Assembly (NCBI RefSeq): GCF_022843985.1 | Contig: NZ_JALHMP010000020.1 | Coordinates: 19,782 to 83,781 of the forward strand | Length of the DNA: 64,000 nucleotides | Direction of reading: 5' to 3' | DNA from: Phreatobacter sp. | Lineage (GTDB): Bacteria > Pseudomonadota > Alphaproteobacteria > Rhizobiales > Phreatobacteraceae | Part shown: positions 8,774 through 17,068 of the stretch, piece by piece | How the letters are laid out: each line of letters begins with the position of its first letter | Numbering within the stretch: the first letter of the stretch is position 1 | Program-made: the position numbers and the translations under genes | The notes under the pieces: generated by a model | Databases searched by the model: none | What the model was told of the DNA's origin: nothing | What the model saw: the letters and a program-made list of their open reading frames with translations, nothing else

Positions 8774-9690
8774 AGAAGACGCTGGACTGGCGGCGCGACG
8801 GCCCGACCTGGCCCGGCCAGGCGCATAGCCGCTTCGTCAAGGCCGCCGGGATCGACTGGCACGTCCAGGTTTCCGGTGCCGGGCCCGTCGTGCTGCTGCT
8901 GCACGGCACCGGCGCCTCGACCCATTCCTGGCGCGGCCTCGCCCCGCTGCTGGCGACACGCTTCACCGTCATCGCGCCGGATCTTCCGGGCCATGCCTTC
9001 AGCCGGTCGCCGGAAGGCGCATCCCAGTCGCTGGCCGCCATGGCCACCGCGCTGGCCCGCCTGGTGAAGGAGATCGGCCAGCCTCCCGCCATCATTATCG
9101 GCCACTCGGCCGGGGCCGCCATCGCCGTCCAGATGGCGCTGGACGGCCTGCTCGCACCCAAGGCCATCATCAGCCTCAATGGCGCGCTGCGGCCGCTGGA
9201 GGGCTTCGCCAGCCGGTTCTTCCCGCCGATCGCGCGGCTGCTCGCCCTGCTGCCGATCGTCCCCAACATGTTCGCCTGGCGGGCGCGCGATCCCGGCGTC
9301 ATCGAGGATCTTCTGAAGCAGACCGGTTCGCGCATCCCCGACGAGGACCGCGCCCGCTACCATCGGCTCGCCACCACCCCGTCCCATATCGCCGCCGCCC
9401 TGTCGATGATGGCGAGCTGGGATGTCGCCGCGCTGGAAAAGACCATGGCCCGGCTCACCCTGCCGCTTCTGCTGGTCGCCGGCACGGAGGACGGCATGGT
9501 CCCGGCGAGCGAGGCGACGGTCGTCGCGCGCAAGCTGGCGCAGGCCGAGGTCGCGAAGCTGAAGGGCCTCGGCCACCTCGCCCACGAGGAACAGCCTGCG
9601 CGCGTCGCCGCGGTGATCGGCGACTGGGTCGACCGCGTACTGCCGGCGGGCGCCGACGTCACGCCCTCTCTCGGAGCAGCCGCCCTATGA
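8770..9690 (+). CDS. bchO: Alpha/beta hydrolase BchO
   Basis: Alpha/beta-fold hydrolase of 306 residues, long known as BchO and placed with the Mg-chelatase genes; a role assisting magnesium insertion has been proposed but is not firmly established. LLLHGTGAS gives the oxyanion region, GHSAGA the nucleophile elbow, and GLGHLAHEE the catalytic histidine. It is coupled to bchD and crtI by 4-base ATGA overlaps on both sides. Confidence 0.92.
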   Translation: MKKTLDWRRDGPTWPGQAHSRFVKAAGIDWHVQVSGAGPVVLLLHGTGASTHSWRGLAPLLATRFTVIAPDLPGHAFSRSPEGASQSLAAMATALARLVKEIGQPPAIIIGHSAGAAIAVQMALDGLLAPKAIISLNGALRPLEGFASRFFPPIARLLALLPIVPNMFAWRARDPGVIEDLLKQTGSRIPDEDRARYHRLATTPSHIAAALSMMASWDVAALEKTMARLTLPLLLVAGTEDGMVPASEATVVARKLAQAEVAKLKGLGHLAHEEQPARVAAVIGDWVDRVLPAGADVTPSLGAAAL

Positions 9691-11216
9691 CAGCGCCGGT
9701 CCGCCATCCCCTCCCCGTCGACGATCGCAGGCCCCATGCCATCGTGATCGGATCGGGGTTCGGCGGGCTCGCCGCGGCGATCCGGCTGTCGGTCCGAGGA
9801 TACCGGGTCACCGTCCTCGAAAAACTCGACCAGGCCGGTGGCCGCGCCCGCGTCTTCCGCCAGGACGGCTTCACCTTCGATGCCGGCCCCACCATCGTCA
9901 CCGCACCCTTCCTCTTCGACGAATTATGGACGCTGTGCGGCAAGCGGCGCGCCGATCATGTCGATCTCGTGCCGCTGGAACCTTTCTACCGGCTGCGCTT
10001 CAACGACGGCTCGACGCTGGACTGCTCGGGCGATCCGGACGTGATGCGTGCCAACATCGCCCGCATCGCGCCGGGCGACGTCGCCGGTTACGACCGGTTC
10101 ATGCGCCAGAGCGAGGAGATCTGCCGGATCGGCTTCGAGCAGCTCGGCCATGTGCCCTTCGGCTCGGTTCTCGACATGCTGCGCGTCGCCCCGGACCTCA
10201 TCCGCCTGTCGGGCCACCGTTCAGTGCACCATCTCGTCAGTCGCTACGTCAAGGATGAGCGCCTGCGCATCGCCTTGAGCTTCCACCCGCTCTTCGTCGG
10301 TGGCAATCCGTTCACGGCCAGCGCCATCTATGGCCTGATCGCCTTTCTCGAGCGGCGCTGGGGCGTTCATTTCGCCCGCGGCGGCACCGGCCGGCTGGTC
10401 TCGGGTCTCGTCGACCTGATCGAGGGCCAGGGCGGCACCGTGCGTCTGGGCGCAGACGTCGCGCGCATCGTCGTCACCGATGGCCGCGCCACCGGGGTCG
10501 TGCTCGCCAGCGGCGAGGCGCTTCCCGCCGAGATCGTCGTGTCCAATGCCGATGTCGCCTGGACCTATGGCCGGCTGGTGCCTGAGGGTACGAGCCGGCG
10601 CTGGCGGCCGGCGAAGCTCGCGCGGGCGGCCTATTCGATGAGCCTCTTCGTCTGGTATTTCGGCACGGACCGGCAATATCCCGCGGTTCCCCACCACACC
10701 ATCCTGCTCGGGCCACGCTATCGTGACCTGCTGGACGACATCTTCCGGCGGAAGGTCCTCGCCGACGATTTCAGCCTCTACCTGCACCGCCCGACAGCGA
10801 CAGACGACGGCCTCGCCCCGGCAGGCCACGACGCCTTTTATGTGCTGTCGCCGGTGCCCAATCTTCTGGGTGGCGAGGATTGGGCGACCATGGCCGAGAC
10901 CTATCGCCGGCGGGTGGAAGCGCATCTGGAGGCAACGCTGCTTCCCGGACTCAGGGACCACATCGTCACGTCGCGCCTGCTGACGCCCGTCGATTTCCGC
11001 GACGAGCTGAACGCGCCGCATGGCGCCGCGTTCAGCCTGGAGCCGGTTCTCACCCAGAGCGCCTGGTTCCGGCCGCACAACCGCTCCGAGGACATCGCCC
11101 ATCTCTATCTGGTCGGCGCGGGAACCCATCCCGGCGCCGGCCTGCCGGGCGTCCTGTCCTCGGCCAAGATCCTCGACGAGGTCGTTCCCCATGCCAGTGC
11201 CTTCGCGACCCGATAA
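9687..11216 (+). CDS. crtI: Phytoene desaturase CrtI
   Basis: Bacterial-type phytoene desaturase, 509 residues. The FAD Rossmann motif is at the N-terminus (VIGSGFGGLAAA) and the C-terminal signature LYLVGAGTHPGAGLPGVL is complete. It turns phytoene into neurosporene or lycopene in the membrane; with crtC, crtD and crtF but no crtA here, the likely end product is spirilloxanthin. The ATG overlaps the bchO stop, and the 3' end overlaps crtB by 26 bases. Confidence 0.95.
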   Translation: MTAPVRHPLPVDDRRPHAIVIGSGFGGLAAAIRLSVRGYRVTVLEKLDQAGGRARVFRQDGFTFDAGPTIVTAPFLFDELWTLCGKRRADHVDLVPLEPFYRLRFNDGSTLDCSGDPDVMRANIARIAPGDVAGYDRFMRQSEEICRIGFEQLGHVPFGSVLDMLRVAPDLIRLSGHRSVHHLVSRYVKDERLRIALSFHPLFVGGNPFTASAIYGLIAFLERRWGVHFARGGTGRLVSGLVDLIEGQGGTVRLGADVARIVVTDGRATGVVLASGEALPAEIVVSNADVAWTYGRLVPEGTSRRWRPAKLARAAYSMSLFVWYFGTDRQYPAVPHHTILLGPRYRDLLDDIFRRKVLADDFSLYLHRPTATDDGLAPAGHDAFYVLSPVPNLLGGEDWATMAETYRRRVEAHLEATLLPGLRDHIVTSRLLTPVDFRDELNAPHGAAFSLEPVLTQSAWFRPHNRSEDIAHLYLVGAGTHPGAGLPGVLSSAKILDEVVPHASAFATR

Positions 11217-12324
11217 AGACGACCTTGCCGCGTGCCGTGCCCTGCTGCGGGCCGGATCCAAGTCGTTCTTCGCCGCCTCGGTCCTGCTGCCGCCGCGGGT
11301 GCGCGAGAACGCAACAGTGCTCTATGCCTTCTGCCGGCTCGCCGACGACGCCGTCGACCTGTCGGGGGCACCGGAGGACGCCGTCGCGACCCTGAGCGCG
11401 CGGCTCGACGGCATCTATGCCCGCTCGCCCATCGACCACCCCGTCGACCGGGCGCTGAGCATCGTGGTGCAGGGCCACGCCCTGCCGCGGGTGTTCTTCG
11501 ATGCGCTGCTCGACGGCCTCGCCTGGGATGCGGGGGGGCGCACCTACCGCACGCTGTCCGAGCTCATCGACTATTCGGCCCGCGTCGCCGGGACGGTCGG
11601 CGCGCTGATGACGCTCCTGATGGGCGGGCGCCATCCCGACGTGCTGGCCCGGGCCTGCGACCTCGGGGTTGCGATGCAGCTCACCAATATCGCCCGCGAC
11701 GTCGGCGAGGATGCCCGTGCCGGCCGCATCTACCTGCCGCTGGACTGGCTGGCCGAGGCGGGCGTCGATCCGGCCGCGCTGCTCGACGCTCCGGCCTTCG
11801 ACGCGCGGCTTGCGGGCATTGTCCAGCGCCTGCTCGACGAGGCGGCGCGGCTCTACCGGCGCTCGGAGGGCGGGATCGCCCATCTGCCCGTCGGGTGCCG
11901 GCCGGCCATCCATGCGGCGCGGCTGATCTATGCCGAGATCGGCGTCGGCCTCGCGGCCCATGGCTATGACAGCATTTCCCGGCGCACAGTGGTGCCACGC
12001 GCGCGCAAGGTCGCGCTGCTGGCCCATGCCGTGGTGGATTCGGGATTTGCAGCGCCCGGCATTGGCGCGACGGCTCTTGCCGAGGTGCAGTTCCTGGTCG
12101 ATGCCGTGCAGGCGACCCCGGCGCAGGGGATTCCGGCGCAGGGGACCCGGGGTCATGCGATCGGCGAAGCGCTCTCTCCCCTCGATCTCGACGCCAGGAT
12201 GGCGCGGGTGCTCGACATGTTCGAGAAGCTGGCGCGCCGCGCGCCCGCGCCGCGCCCCGTGCGCGAGGTCCGCCGGCGGAGCGTGCGGACGAGCACGATC
12301 CGAGGCGCCGGCTTGCCGGCATGA
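11191..12324 (+). CDS. crtB: Phytoene synthase CrtB
   Basis: Squalene/phytoene synthase family, 377 residues; condenses two geranylgeranyl diphosphates into phytoene. The aspartate-rich motifs are visible as LADDAVD (substrate Mg site) and ARDVGEDARAGRIYLP. The ATG at 11191 lies inside the 3' end of crtI, giving a 26-base overlap. The C-terminal 60 residues are longer than usual, with a TPAQGIPAQGT imperfect repeat and a basic tail. It is followed 12 bases later by a small membrane ORF. Confidence 0.94.
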   Translation: MPVPSRPDKDDLAACRALLRAGSKSFFAASVLLPPRVRENATVLYAFCRLADDAVDLSGAPEDAVATLSARLDGIYARSPIDHPVDRALSIVVQGHALPRVFFDALLDGLAWDAGGRTYRTLSELIDYSARVAGTVGALMTLLMGGRHPDVLARACDLGVAMQLTNIARDVGEDARAGRIYLPLDWLAEAGVDPAALLDAPAFDARLAGIVQRLLDEAARLYRRSEGGIAHLPVGCRPAIHAARLIYAEIGVGLAAHGYDSISRRTVVPRARKVALLAHAVVDSGFAAPGIGATALAEVQFLVDAVQATPAQGIPAQGTRGHAIGEALSPLDLDARMARVLDMFEKLARRAPAPRPVREVRRRSVRTSTIRGAGLPA

Positions 12325-12336
12325 GGCGGAGGTCCC

Positions 12337-12486
12337 ATGAGCAGCACCTCCCTCTTCGTCGCGGAATTCATGCTGACGGCTGTCGTCATCCTCGGCTTCT
12401 GCGCCCACCAGCTCTGGTCGCTCAACAAGCTCTCGCGGGAGCGGGCGTCGAAGAAGAAGCCTGACGAACCCCCGTCCGGAGCCTAG
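12337..12486 (+). CDS. Small single-pass membrane protein, 49 residues
   Basis: Short ORF with a good GGAGG site (about 12328-12332) 12 bases after crtB, so probably the last gene of that operon. It has one hydrophobic segment at residues 6-24 (LFVAEFMLTAVVILGFCAH), then a basic and proline-containing tail. No family is recognised. Its TAG stop is in the palindrome CTAG (12483-12486), which also gives the TAG stop of crtC on the other strand. Small single-pass proteins in these clusters often help pigment-protein assembly, but nothing here proves such a role. Confidence 0.6.
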   Translation: MSSTSLFVAEFMLTAVVILGFCAHQLWSLNKLSRERASKKKPDEPPSGA

Positions 12487-13394
12487 CGACCCGCCCAGCG
12501 CGGCATGCGAAACGGCAGCATGGCCTGCACGACGGGATGGGTGAAGCGGGTCATCGACAGGCTCTCGTGAACGAGGGTCGCCGGCGAGCCGTTCCAGACC
12601 GTCCCGACGATCGACCGCGCATAGAAGGGCGTGTCCTCCAGCCGCCTGAGGAGATGCGGGGCCTGTCCCGGATCGCTGCGTGTCCGGCCGGCGATGCCCC
12701 ACAGGCTGCGCTTCAGGCCGACGAGCGGAGGCGCCTCGACATCCCGCAGAACCCCCTCATGGTCCAGCGCCAGCGCGAGCGCCGTGGTGGTGCCGTCGCG
12801 GCGCACCGCATCGTAGAGCAGCCGCGTCGACCGCGATCCGCCCTCCCGCGACCAGTCCCAGGCGAGGAAATCGTCGGCGAGCGGCCTGTCGCCGTCATTG
12901 GTGTCGCAATAGCCGTGCCCGGACCAGGAGAGGGCGGGCGCGGTGAACCGGGCCTCGACGCGCGCGACGGGGGCGATCGGCTGCCAGCGATGGCGACCGG
13001 CGGCATCGAGCGCGAAGCCACGGTTCGGCTGCGGCCCGGCATGGAGGACAATCTCACCTCTGACTCGCCGCGGCCAGGGGACCGCGACCTCGTCCAGACT
13101 GATGGTCAGGGTGCCGTCCCGCCAGCGCAGGCTGCTCGGACCGATGGCGAGGCCGTCGCGCGTACGCGCGAGCGCGGCCGAGCCGCGCTCAGTCATCGCC
13201 CAGCGGTTCGCACCGGGTCCGTAGAGCGCGACGTTGACGGCGCAGAAGTCCTCGGGCGCAGCAGGCCCGGAGCGCCGGTTCCAGGCGTAATAGGGCGAGA
13301 AGACGCTGCCGATGAAGGCGATGACGACCAGTCCGTGACGCCCATCGTCGCTCAGTGCGTCGACATACCACCAGGCATAGCCGTCCGGATCGAC
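12483..13394 (-). CDS. crtC: Carotenoid 1,2-hydratase CrtC, start codon uncertain
   Basis: Hydroxyneurosporene synthase/CrtC, which adds water at C-1,2 of acyclic carotenoids. Conserved parts are DGYAWWYVDALSDDGRHG, IAFIGSVFSPYYAW and SWSGHGYCDTN. The conserved part begins at about 13394. In this frame there is no ATG, GTG or TTG between the ATG at 13694, deep inside crtD, and the ATG at 13196, inside the conserved domain. The coordinate given marks the start of homology, not a start codon. Options are a CTG start (in DALSDD or HGLVV), a very long overlap from 13694, a frameshift from crtD (crtC lies in the -1 frame), or a sequencing error. It overlaps the crtD 3' end by about 43 bases. Confidence 0.85.
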   Translation of the reverse strand, partial: VDPDGYAWWYVDALSDDGRHGLVVIAFIGSVFSPYYAWNRRSGPAAPEDFCAVNVALYGPGANRWAMTERGSAALARTRDGLAIGPSSLRWRDGTLTISLDEVAVPWPRRVRGEIVLHAGPQPNRGFALDAAGRHRWQPIAPVARVEARFTAPALSWSGHGYCDTNDGDRPLADDFLAWDWSREGGSRSTRLLYDAVRRDGTTTALALALDHEGVLRDVEAPPLVGLKRSLWGIAGRTRSDPGQAPHLLRRLEDTPFYARSIVGTVWNGSPATLVHESLSMTRFTHPVVQAMLPFRMPRWAGR

Positions 13395-14872
13395 ACGGGC
13401 CGCGAAATCAGGTCCTCCGTCACGGTGCGCGCTGCGAGGCGACCGGAGATCGCCGCCATCGGCACGCCTGGACCCGGGTGCACGCTGCCCCCCGCCAGAT
13501 AGAGCCGCGGGATCGCGGTCCGCGAGCCCGGCCGGCGGAACGAGGCCATCGCTCCATGCGTCGCCATCCCGTAGAGGGCGCCGCCCGTCCCCGGGAAGAG
13601 CCGGGCGAAATCCCGCGGCCCCGTGACCGCCCGGCTGGTGATCTCCAGACTCAGACCCGCGCCGCGCAGACAGTCCATCATGGTGGCTTCGCATCGCGCG
13701 ATCTCCTCATCGGCCGGCCGGCCCGTATCGGCGGCGGGGGGGGCATTCACCAGGCAGAAAAGGCGCTCGGGCCCCGTCGGCGGCGGGCCCTCGTCCGACC
13801 GGTCCTGGGCACAGAGATAGACAGTCGGCCGGTCGGGCAAACATCCCCGGGTCATGATCGCGTCGAATTCGGCGCGGTAGTCGGCGGAGAAGAAAACGTT
13901 GTGGAAGGCCAGGGGAAAGCCCGCGGCCTTGGCCGCGAGGCACCAGGTGACGGCCGAGAGGGAGCGGGTCTGCGGATCGGTGGCGGGCGTGGCGCGCGCC
14001 ACCGCAGGACCCGCCAGCCCGCGCCAGAGCGCGCCGGCATCGCCGTTCCAGACGACCGCATCGGCGGCGATGGTCTCGCCGCCGGCGAGCCTCACGCCGC
14101 GTGCCGTGCCGTTCTCCACCATGATGGACTCGACGGCCGTCCCGTAGCGGAACTGCGTGCCGCGCGCCGCGGCCAGCCCCGCCAAGGCCCGCGCCAGTTC
14201 CTGCATGCCGCCCCGGATGGTCCAGACCCCTGCCTGTTCGGCATGGGCGACGAGCATCAGGGTCGCGGGTGCCATGAACGGCGACGAGCCGCAATAGGTG
14301 GCGTAGCGGCCGAACAGCTGGTGCAAGCGCGGATCCTCGAAATAGCTGCCGAGCGCCCGCCACAGCGTCTCGAAGGGCCGGATGGCCAGCCCGGACAGGC
14401 CGAGGCCGGAGGCCAGGCCGACGAGGCTCGGGCGCGGCGCCTGCATGAAGCGCGCGTCGAGAAGATCGAAGATGCGGTGCGAATCGGCGGCGAAGCGGCG
14501 GTAGCCCCGCGCACCGGCCGCGCCGGCGAAGCTGCCGATGGCATCGGCGGAGCGCTCCACATCGGCGTAGAGGTCAAGCGAGGGCCCCTCCCCCCAGGCA
14601 TGGCGGGCGAGAACGGCGAGCGGGGTGAGGCTGACGACCTCATCGAGGCTTTCGCCGACGGTCTCGAACAGCGCGTCGAAAATGCCGCGCATCGTGAAGA
14701 CGGTCGGCCCGGCATCGACGGGACCGAGATCGGTTTCGACCCGGCGCATCTTGCCACCCGGCACCGCCGCGGCTTCTACCACTGTCACCGCACAACCGCG
14801 ATGGGCGAGTTCGAGCGCAGCGGCGAGACCGCCCATGCCCGCCCCGACGATGACCACCCTGTCCGCCTTCAC
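13352..14872 (-). CDS. crtD: 1-hydroxycarotenoid 3,4-desaturase CrtD
   Basis: CrtI-family flavoprotein, 506 residues, that introduces the 3,4 double bond in hydroxylated acyclic carotenoids. The N-terminal FAD motif is VIVGAGMGGLAAA; the C-terminal motif is LYLAGGSVHPGPGVPMAAISG. It ends MPGGMSTH, and the same bases in another frame encode the YAWWYVD start of CrtC. It is transcribed leftward and divergently from crtE across a region that contains a PpsR box. Confidence 0.94.
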   Translation of the reverse strand: MKADRVVIVGAGMGGLAAALELAHRGCAVTVVEAAAVPGGKMRRVETDLGPVDAGPTVFTMRGIFDALFETVGESLDEVVSLTPLAVLARHAWGEGPSLDLYADVERSADAIGSFAGAAGARGYRRFAADSHRIFDLLDARFMQAPRPSLVGLASGLGLSGLAIRPFETLWRALGSYFEDPRLHQLFGRYATYCGSSPFMAPATLMLVAHAEQAGVWTIRGGMQELARALAGLAAARGTQFRYGTAVESIMVENGTARGVRLAGGETIAADAVVWNGDAGALWRGLAGPAVARATPATDPQTRSLSAVTWCLAAKAAGFPLAFHNVFFSADYRAEFDAIMTRGCLPDRPTVYLCAQDRSDEGPPPTGPERLFCLVNAPPAADTGRPADEEIARCEATMMDCLRGAGLSLEITSRAVTGPRDFARLFPGTGGALYGMATHGAMASFRRPGSRTAIPRLYLAGGSVHPGPGVPMAAISGRLAARTVTEDLISRPVSIRTAMPGGMSTH

Positions 14873-14938
14873 GCCGATCCTCGCGATTTGCCGTTGACAG
14901 TGCCGGCCGCCAGATACAGTTTACTTGACAGTCTAATG

Positions 14939-14956
14939 TGTCAACTGAATTTGACA
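14939..14956. promoter_or_regulatory. PpsR box between crtD and crtE
   Basis: TGTCAACTGAATTTGACA, the extended palindrome TGTCA-N8-TGACA. Several TTGACA-like -35 elements surround it: on the plus strand TTGACA at 14894 with TACAGT at 14915, and TTGACA at 14925; on the minus strand TTGACA (14944 to 14939) with TAAACT 15 bases on. The single box can therefore cover promoters of both divergent genes. Promoter choices are inferred. Confidence 0.8.
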
Positions 14957-14970
14957 TCAGGGGATGAGCC

Positions 14971-15840
14971 ATGGATCTCGGCATTCGGATCGAAAAGGCC
15001 CTCGATATCGCCCTTGCCAAGGCGGAAGGGGCGGATTGCCCGCCCAAACTCGCCGCGGCCCTGCGCTACGCCGTCTTTCCCGCCGGCCACCGGATCCGGC
15101 CGCGCCTCGTTCTCGCCGTGTCGGAAGCCTGCGGCGGCTCAGACCCTGATGCTGCCGACGCGGCGGCGGCGGCGATCGAGTTCCTGCACTGCGCCTCGCT
15201 GGTCCACGACGACCTGCCGTGTTTCGACGATGCCGACGAGCGGCGCGGCAAGGCCTCGGTGCACAAGGCCTACGGCGAACCGGTGGCTGTGCTCGCCGGG
15301 GACGCCCTCATCGTCCTCGCCTTCGAAACGCTCGCCCGCGGCGTGCTGGCCGACCCGCTGAAACTCGGCGGCCTGATCAGGCTGGCGGGGCAAGCCGTCG
15401 GCGCGCCCGGCGGCATCTGCGCCGGCCAGGCCTGGGAAAGCGAGGCGGATGTTTCCTTCGCCGCCTATCACCGGGCCAAGACCGCGTCCCTCTTCGCCGG
15501 CGCCACCGCCGCCGGGGCCCTTGCCGCCGGAGCCGAGCCGCTGCAATGGCGCGCCCTGGGCGAAAGGCTCGGCGAGGCCTATCAGGTGGCGGACGACATC
15601 AGCGACGTTGCCGCCTCGCCCGATCAGATCGGCAAACCCTGTGGCCGCGATCTGGCGCTCGGACGCCCGAACGCGGCGCGCGAACTCGGCCTCGCCCCGG
15701 CGATCGCCCTGCTCGAGCGCATGATCGTCGAGGCGATCGCCTCGGTGCCGCCCTGCCCGGGCCAGGCCCAGCTGCGTGCCGCCATCCTGCTCGAGACGAA
15801 GCGCTTCCTGCCGGCGGGACTCGTCCGCCACGCAGCATGA
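14971..15840 (+). CDS. crtE: Geranylgeranyl diphosphate synthase CrtE
   Basis: Polyprenyl synthetase, 289 residues, making GGPP for both carotenoids and the bacteriochlorophyll tail. The first aspartate-rich motif is DDLPCFDDADERRGK and the second is VADDISDVAAS. The ATG at 14971 follows AGGGG by a few bases and lies 15 bases after the PpsR box. The stop overlaps the crtF ATG. Confidence 0.94.
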   Translation: MDLGIRIEKALDIALAKAEGADCPPKLAAALRYAVFPAGHRIRPRLVLAVSEACGGSDPDAADAAAAAIEFLHCASLVHDDLPCFDDADERRGKASVHKAYGEPVAVLAGDALIVLAFETLARGVLADPLKLGGLIRLAGQAVGAPGGICAGQAWESEADVSFAAYHRAKTASLFAGATAAGALAAGAEPLQWRALGERLGEAYQVADDISDVAASPDQIGKPCGRDLALGRPNAARELGLAPAIALLERMIVEAIASVPPCPGQAQLRAAILLETKRFLPAGLVRHAA

Positions 15841-16988
15841 CGGCCATCGCGCCCCGCGAACAGCACCAGCCGGTCCCCTGGACGGCCCGGCTCTTGGGCC
15901 GCTGGCGGGACCTGCGCAACCGTCTTGTCGGCGATCCCGGGTTCCAGCGCTTCGCTGCCGCCTTCCCGCTGACCCGCCCGGTCGCGCGCCGCGAGGCGGC
16001 AGCGCTATTCGATCTCTGCGCCGGATTCGTCTATTCGCAGGTGCTCTTCGCCTGCGTCCGGCTGCGCCTGCTCGATCATGTCGCGGCAGGTCCGCTCCCG
16101 CCTGACGACCTGTCACGACGGCTAGGGCTGGCACCGGCGGCCGGCCTGCGGCTGGTACGAGCGGCGGCGGCGCTCGGTCTCGTGGAATGGCGGGGCGGGC
16201 ATGTCGGGCTCGGCATGCGCGGGGCTGCCCTGCGCGGCAATCCCGGTGCCCTGGCGATGATCGAGCACCACGGCATGCTCTATCGCGATCTCGCCGACCC
16301 CGTGGCACTGCTGCGCGGCGAGGCGGACCCGGCACAGCTCAGCCGCTTCTGGGCCTATGCCGGCGCGACCGATGCGGGCGCCACCGCGGACGCCGCTGCC
16401 TATACTGCGCTGATGGCGGCCTCGCAGTCGCTCATCGCTGAAGACATTCTCGATGCCTATCCAGTCTCGGGCCACCGCGTCATTCTCGACATCGGCGGCG
16501 GTGACGGGACATTCCTCGGTGCGGTCCATCGCCGCGCGCCCGACGCGCGGCTGATGCTGTTCGACCTGCCGGCTGTGGCAGCGCTGGCGGCTGCGAAGGC
16601 GGACCGGCCCGATTCCCTCACCATCCATCCCGGCAGTTTCAGGGAAGAGGAGCTCCCTGGCGGGGCCGATCTGATCACGCTGATCCGGGTGGCCCATGAT
16701 CATGACGACCATGTCGTGCGGCCCCTGCTCGGCCGCATCCGCCGGGCACTCGCTCCCGGCGGCACGCTGATGATCGCCGAACCGATGGCCCAATCGGCGG
16801 CGGTCGCGCCGATGGCCGACGCCTATTTCGGCCTCTATCTCATGGCGATGGGCAGCGGGCAGGCCCGTTCGCCGCAGACCCTGGAGGCCATGCTGCGTGA
16901 CAGCGGCTTCGATGACATCCGGCACCACAGGACACGCCGCCCGCTGTTCACAGGGCTGATGACCGCCCGCCGGCCAAAAGAAACGTAA
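15837..16988 (+). CDS. crtF: Hydroxyneurosporene O-methyltransferase CrtF
   Basis: SAM-dependent methyltransferase, 383 residues, of the O-methyltransferase family 2 fold: a winged-helix dimerisation region in the first half and a Rossmann domain with the SAM motif LDIGGGDGTFLGA. It methylates the 1-hydroxyl group of acyclic carotenoids on the way to spirilloxanthin. It is coupled to crtE by an ATGA overlap and followed by the bchC promoter region. Confidence 0.93.
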   Translation: MTAIAPREQHQPVPWTARLLGRWRDLRNRLVGDPGFQRFAAAFPLTRPVARREAAALFDLCAGFVYSQVLFACVRLRLLDHVAAGPLPPDDLSRRLGLAPAAGLRLVRAAAALGLVEWRGGHVGLGMRGAALRGNPGALAMIEHHGMLYRDLADPVALLRGEADPAQLSRFWAYAGATDAGATADAAAYTALMAASQSLIAEDILDAYPVSGHRVILDIGGGDGTFLGAVHRRAPDARLMLFDLPAVAALAAAKADRPDSLTIHPGSFREEELPGGADLITLIRVAHDHDDHVVRPLLGRIRRALAPGGTLMIAEPMAQSAAVAPMADAYFGLYLMAMGSGQARSPQTLEAMLRDSGFDDIRHHRTRRPLFTGLMTARRPKET

Positions 16989-16995
16989 AAAGAAT

Positions 16996-17027
16996 TTGAC
17001 ACTCTTCGTTGTCATTCTAAAATGACA
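16996..17027 (+). promoter_or_regulatory. bchC promoter with overlapping PpsR box
   Basis: TTGACA at 16996-17001 and TAAAAT at 17018-17023, 16 bases apart, make a good sigma-70-type promoter. The PpsR box TGTCATTCTAAAATGACA (17010-17027, TGTCA-N8-TGACA) covers the -10. The arrangement fits direct repression of bchCXYZ, and probably of the puf genes, under oxygen. It lies about 45 bases upstream of bchC. Confidence 0.82.
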
Positions 17028-17068
17028 CTTACTCACCCTGAGGTGGGCACCGACCCTGGAGGTCGAAC

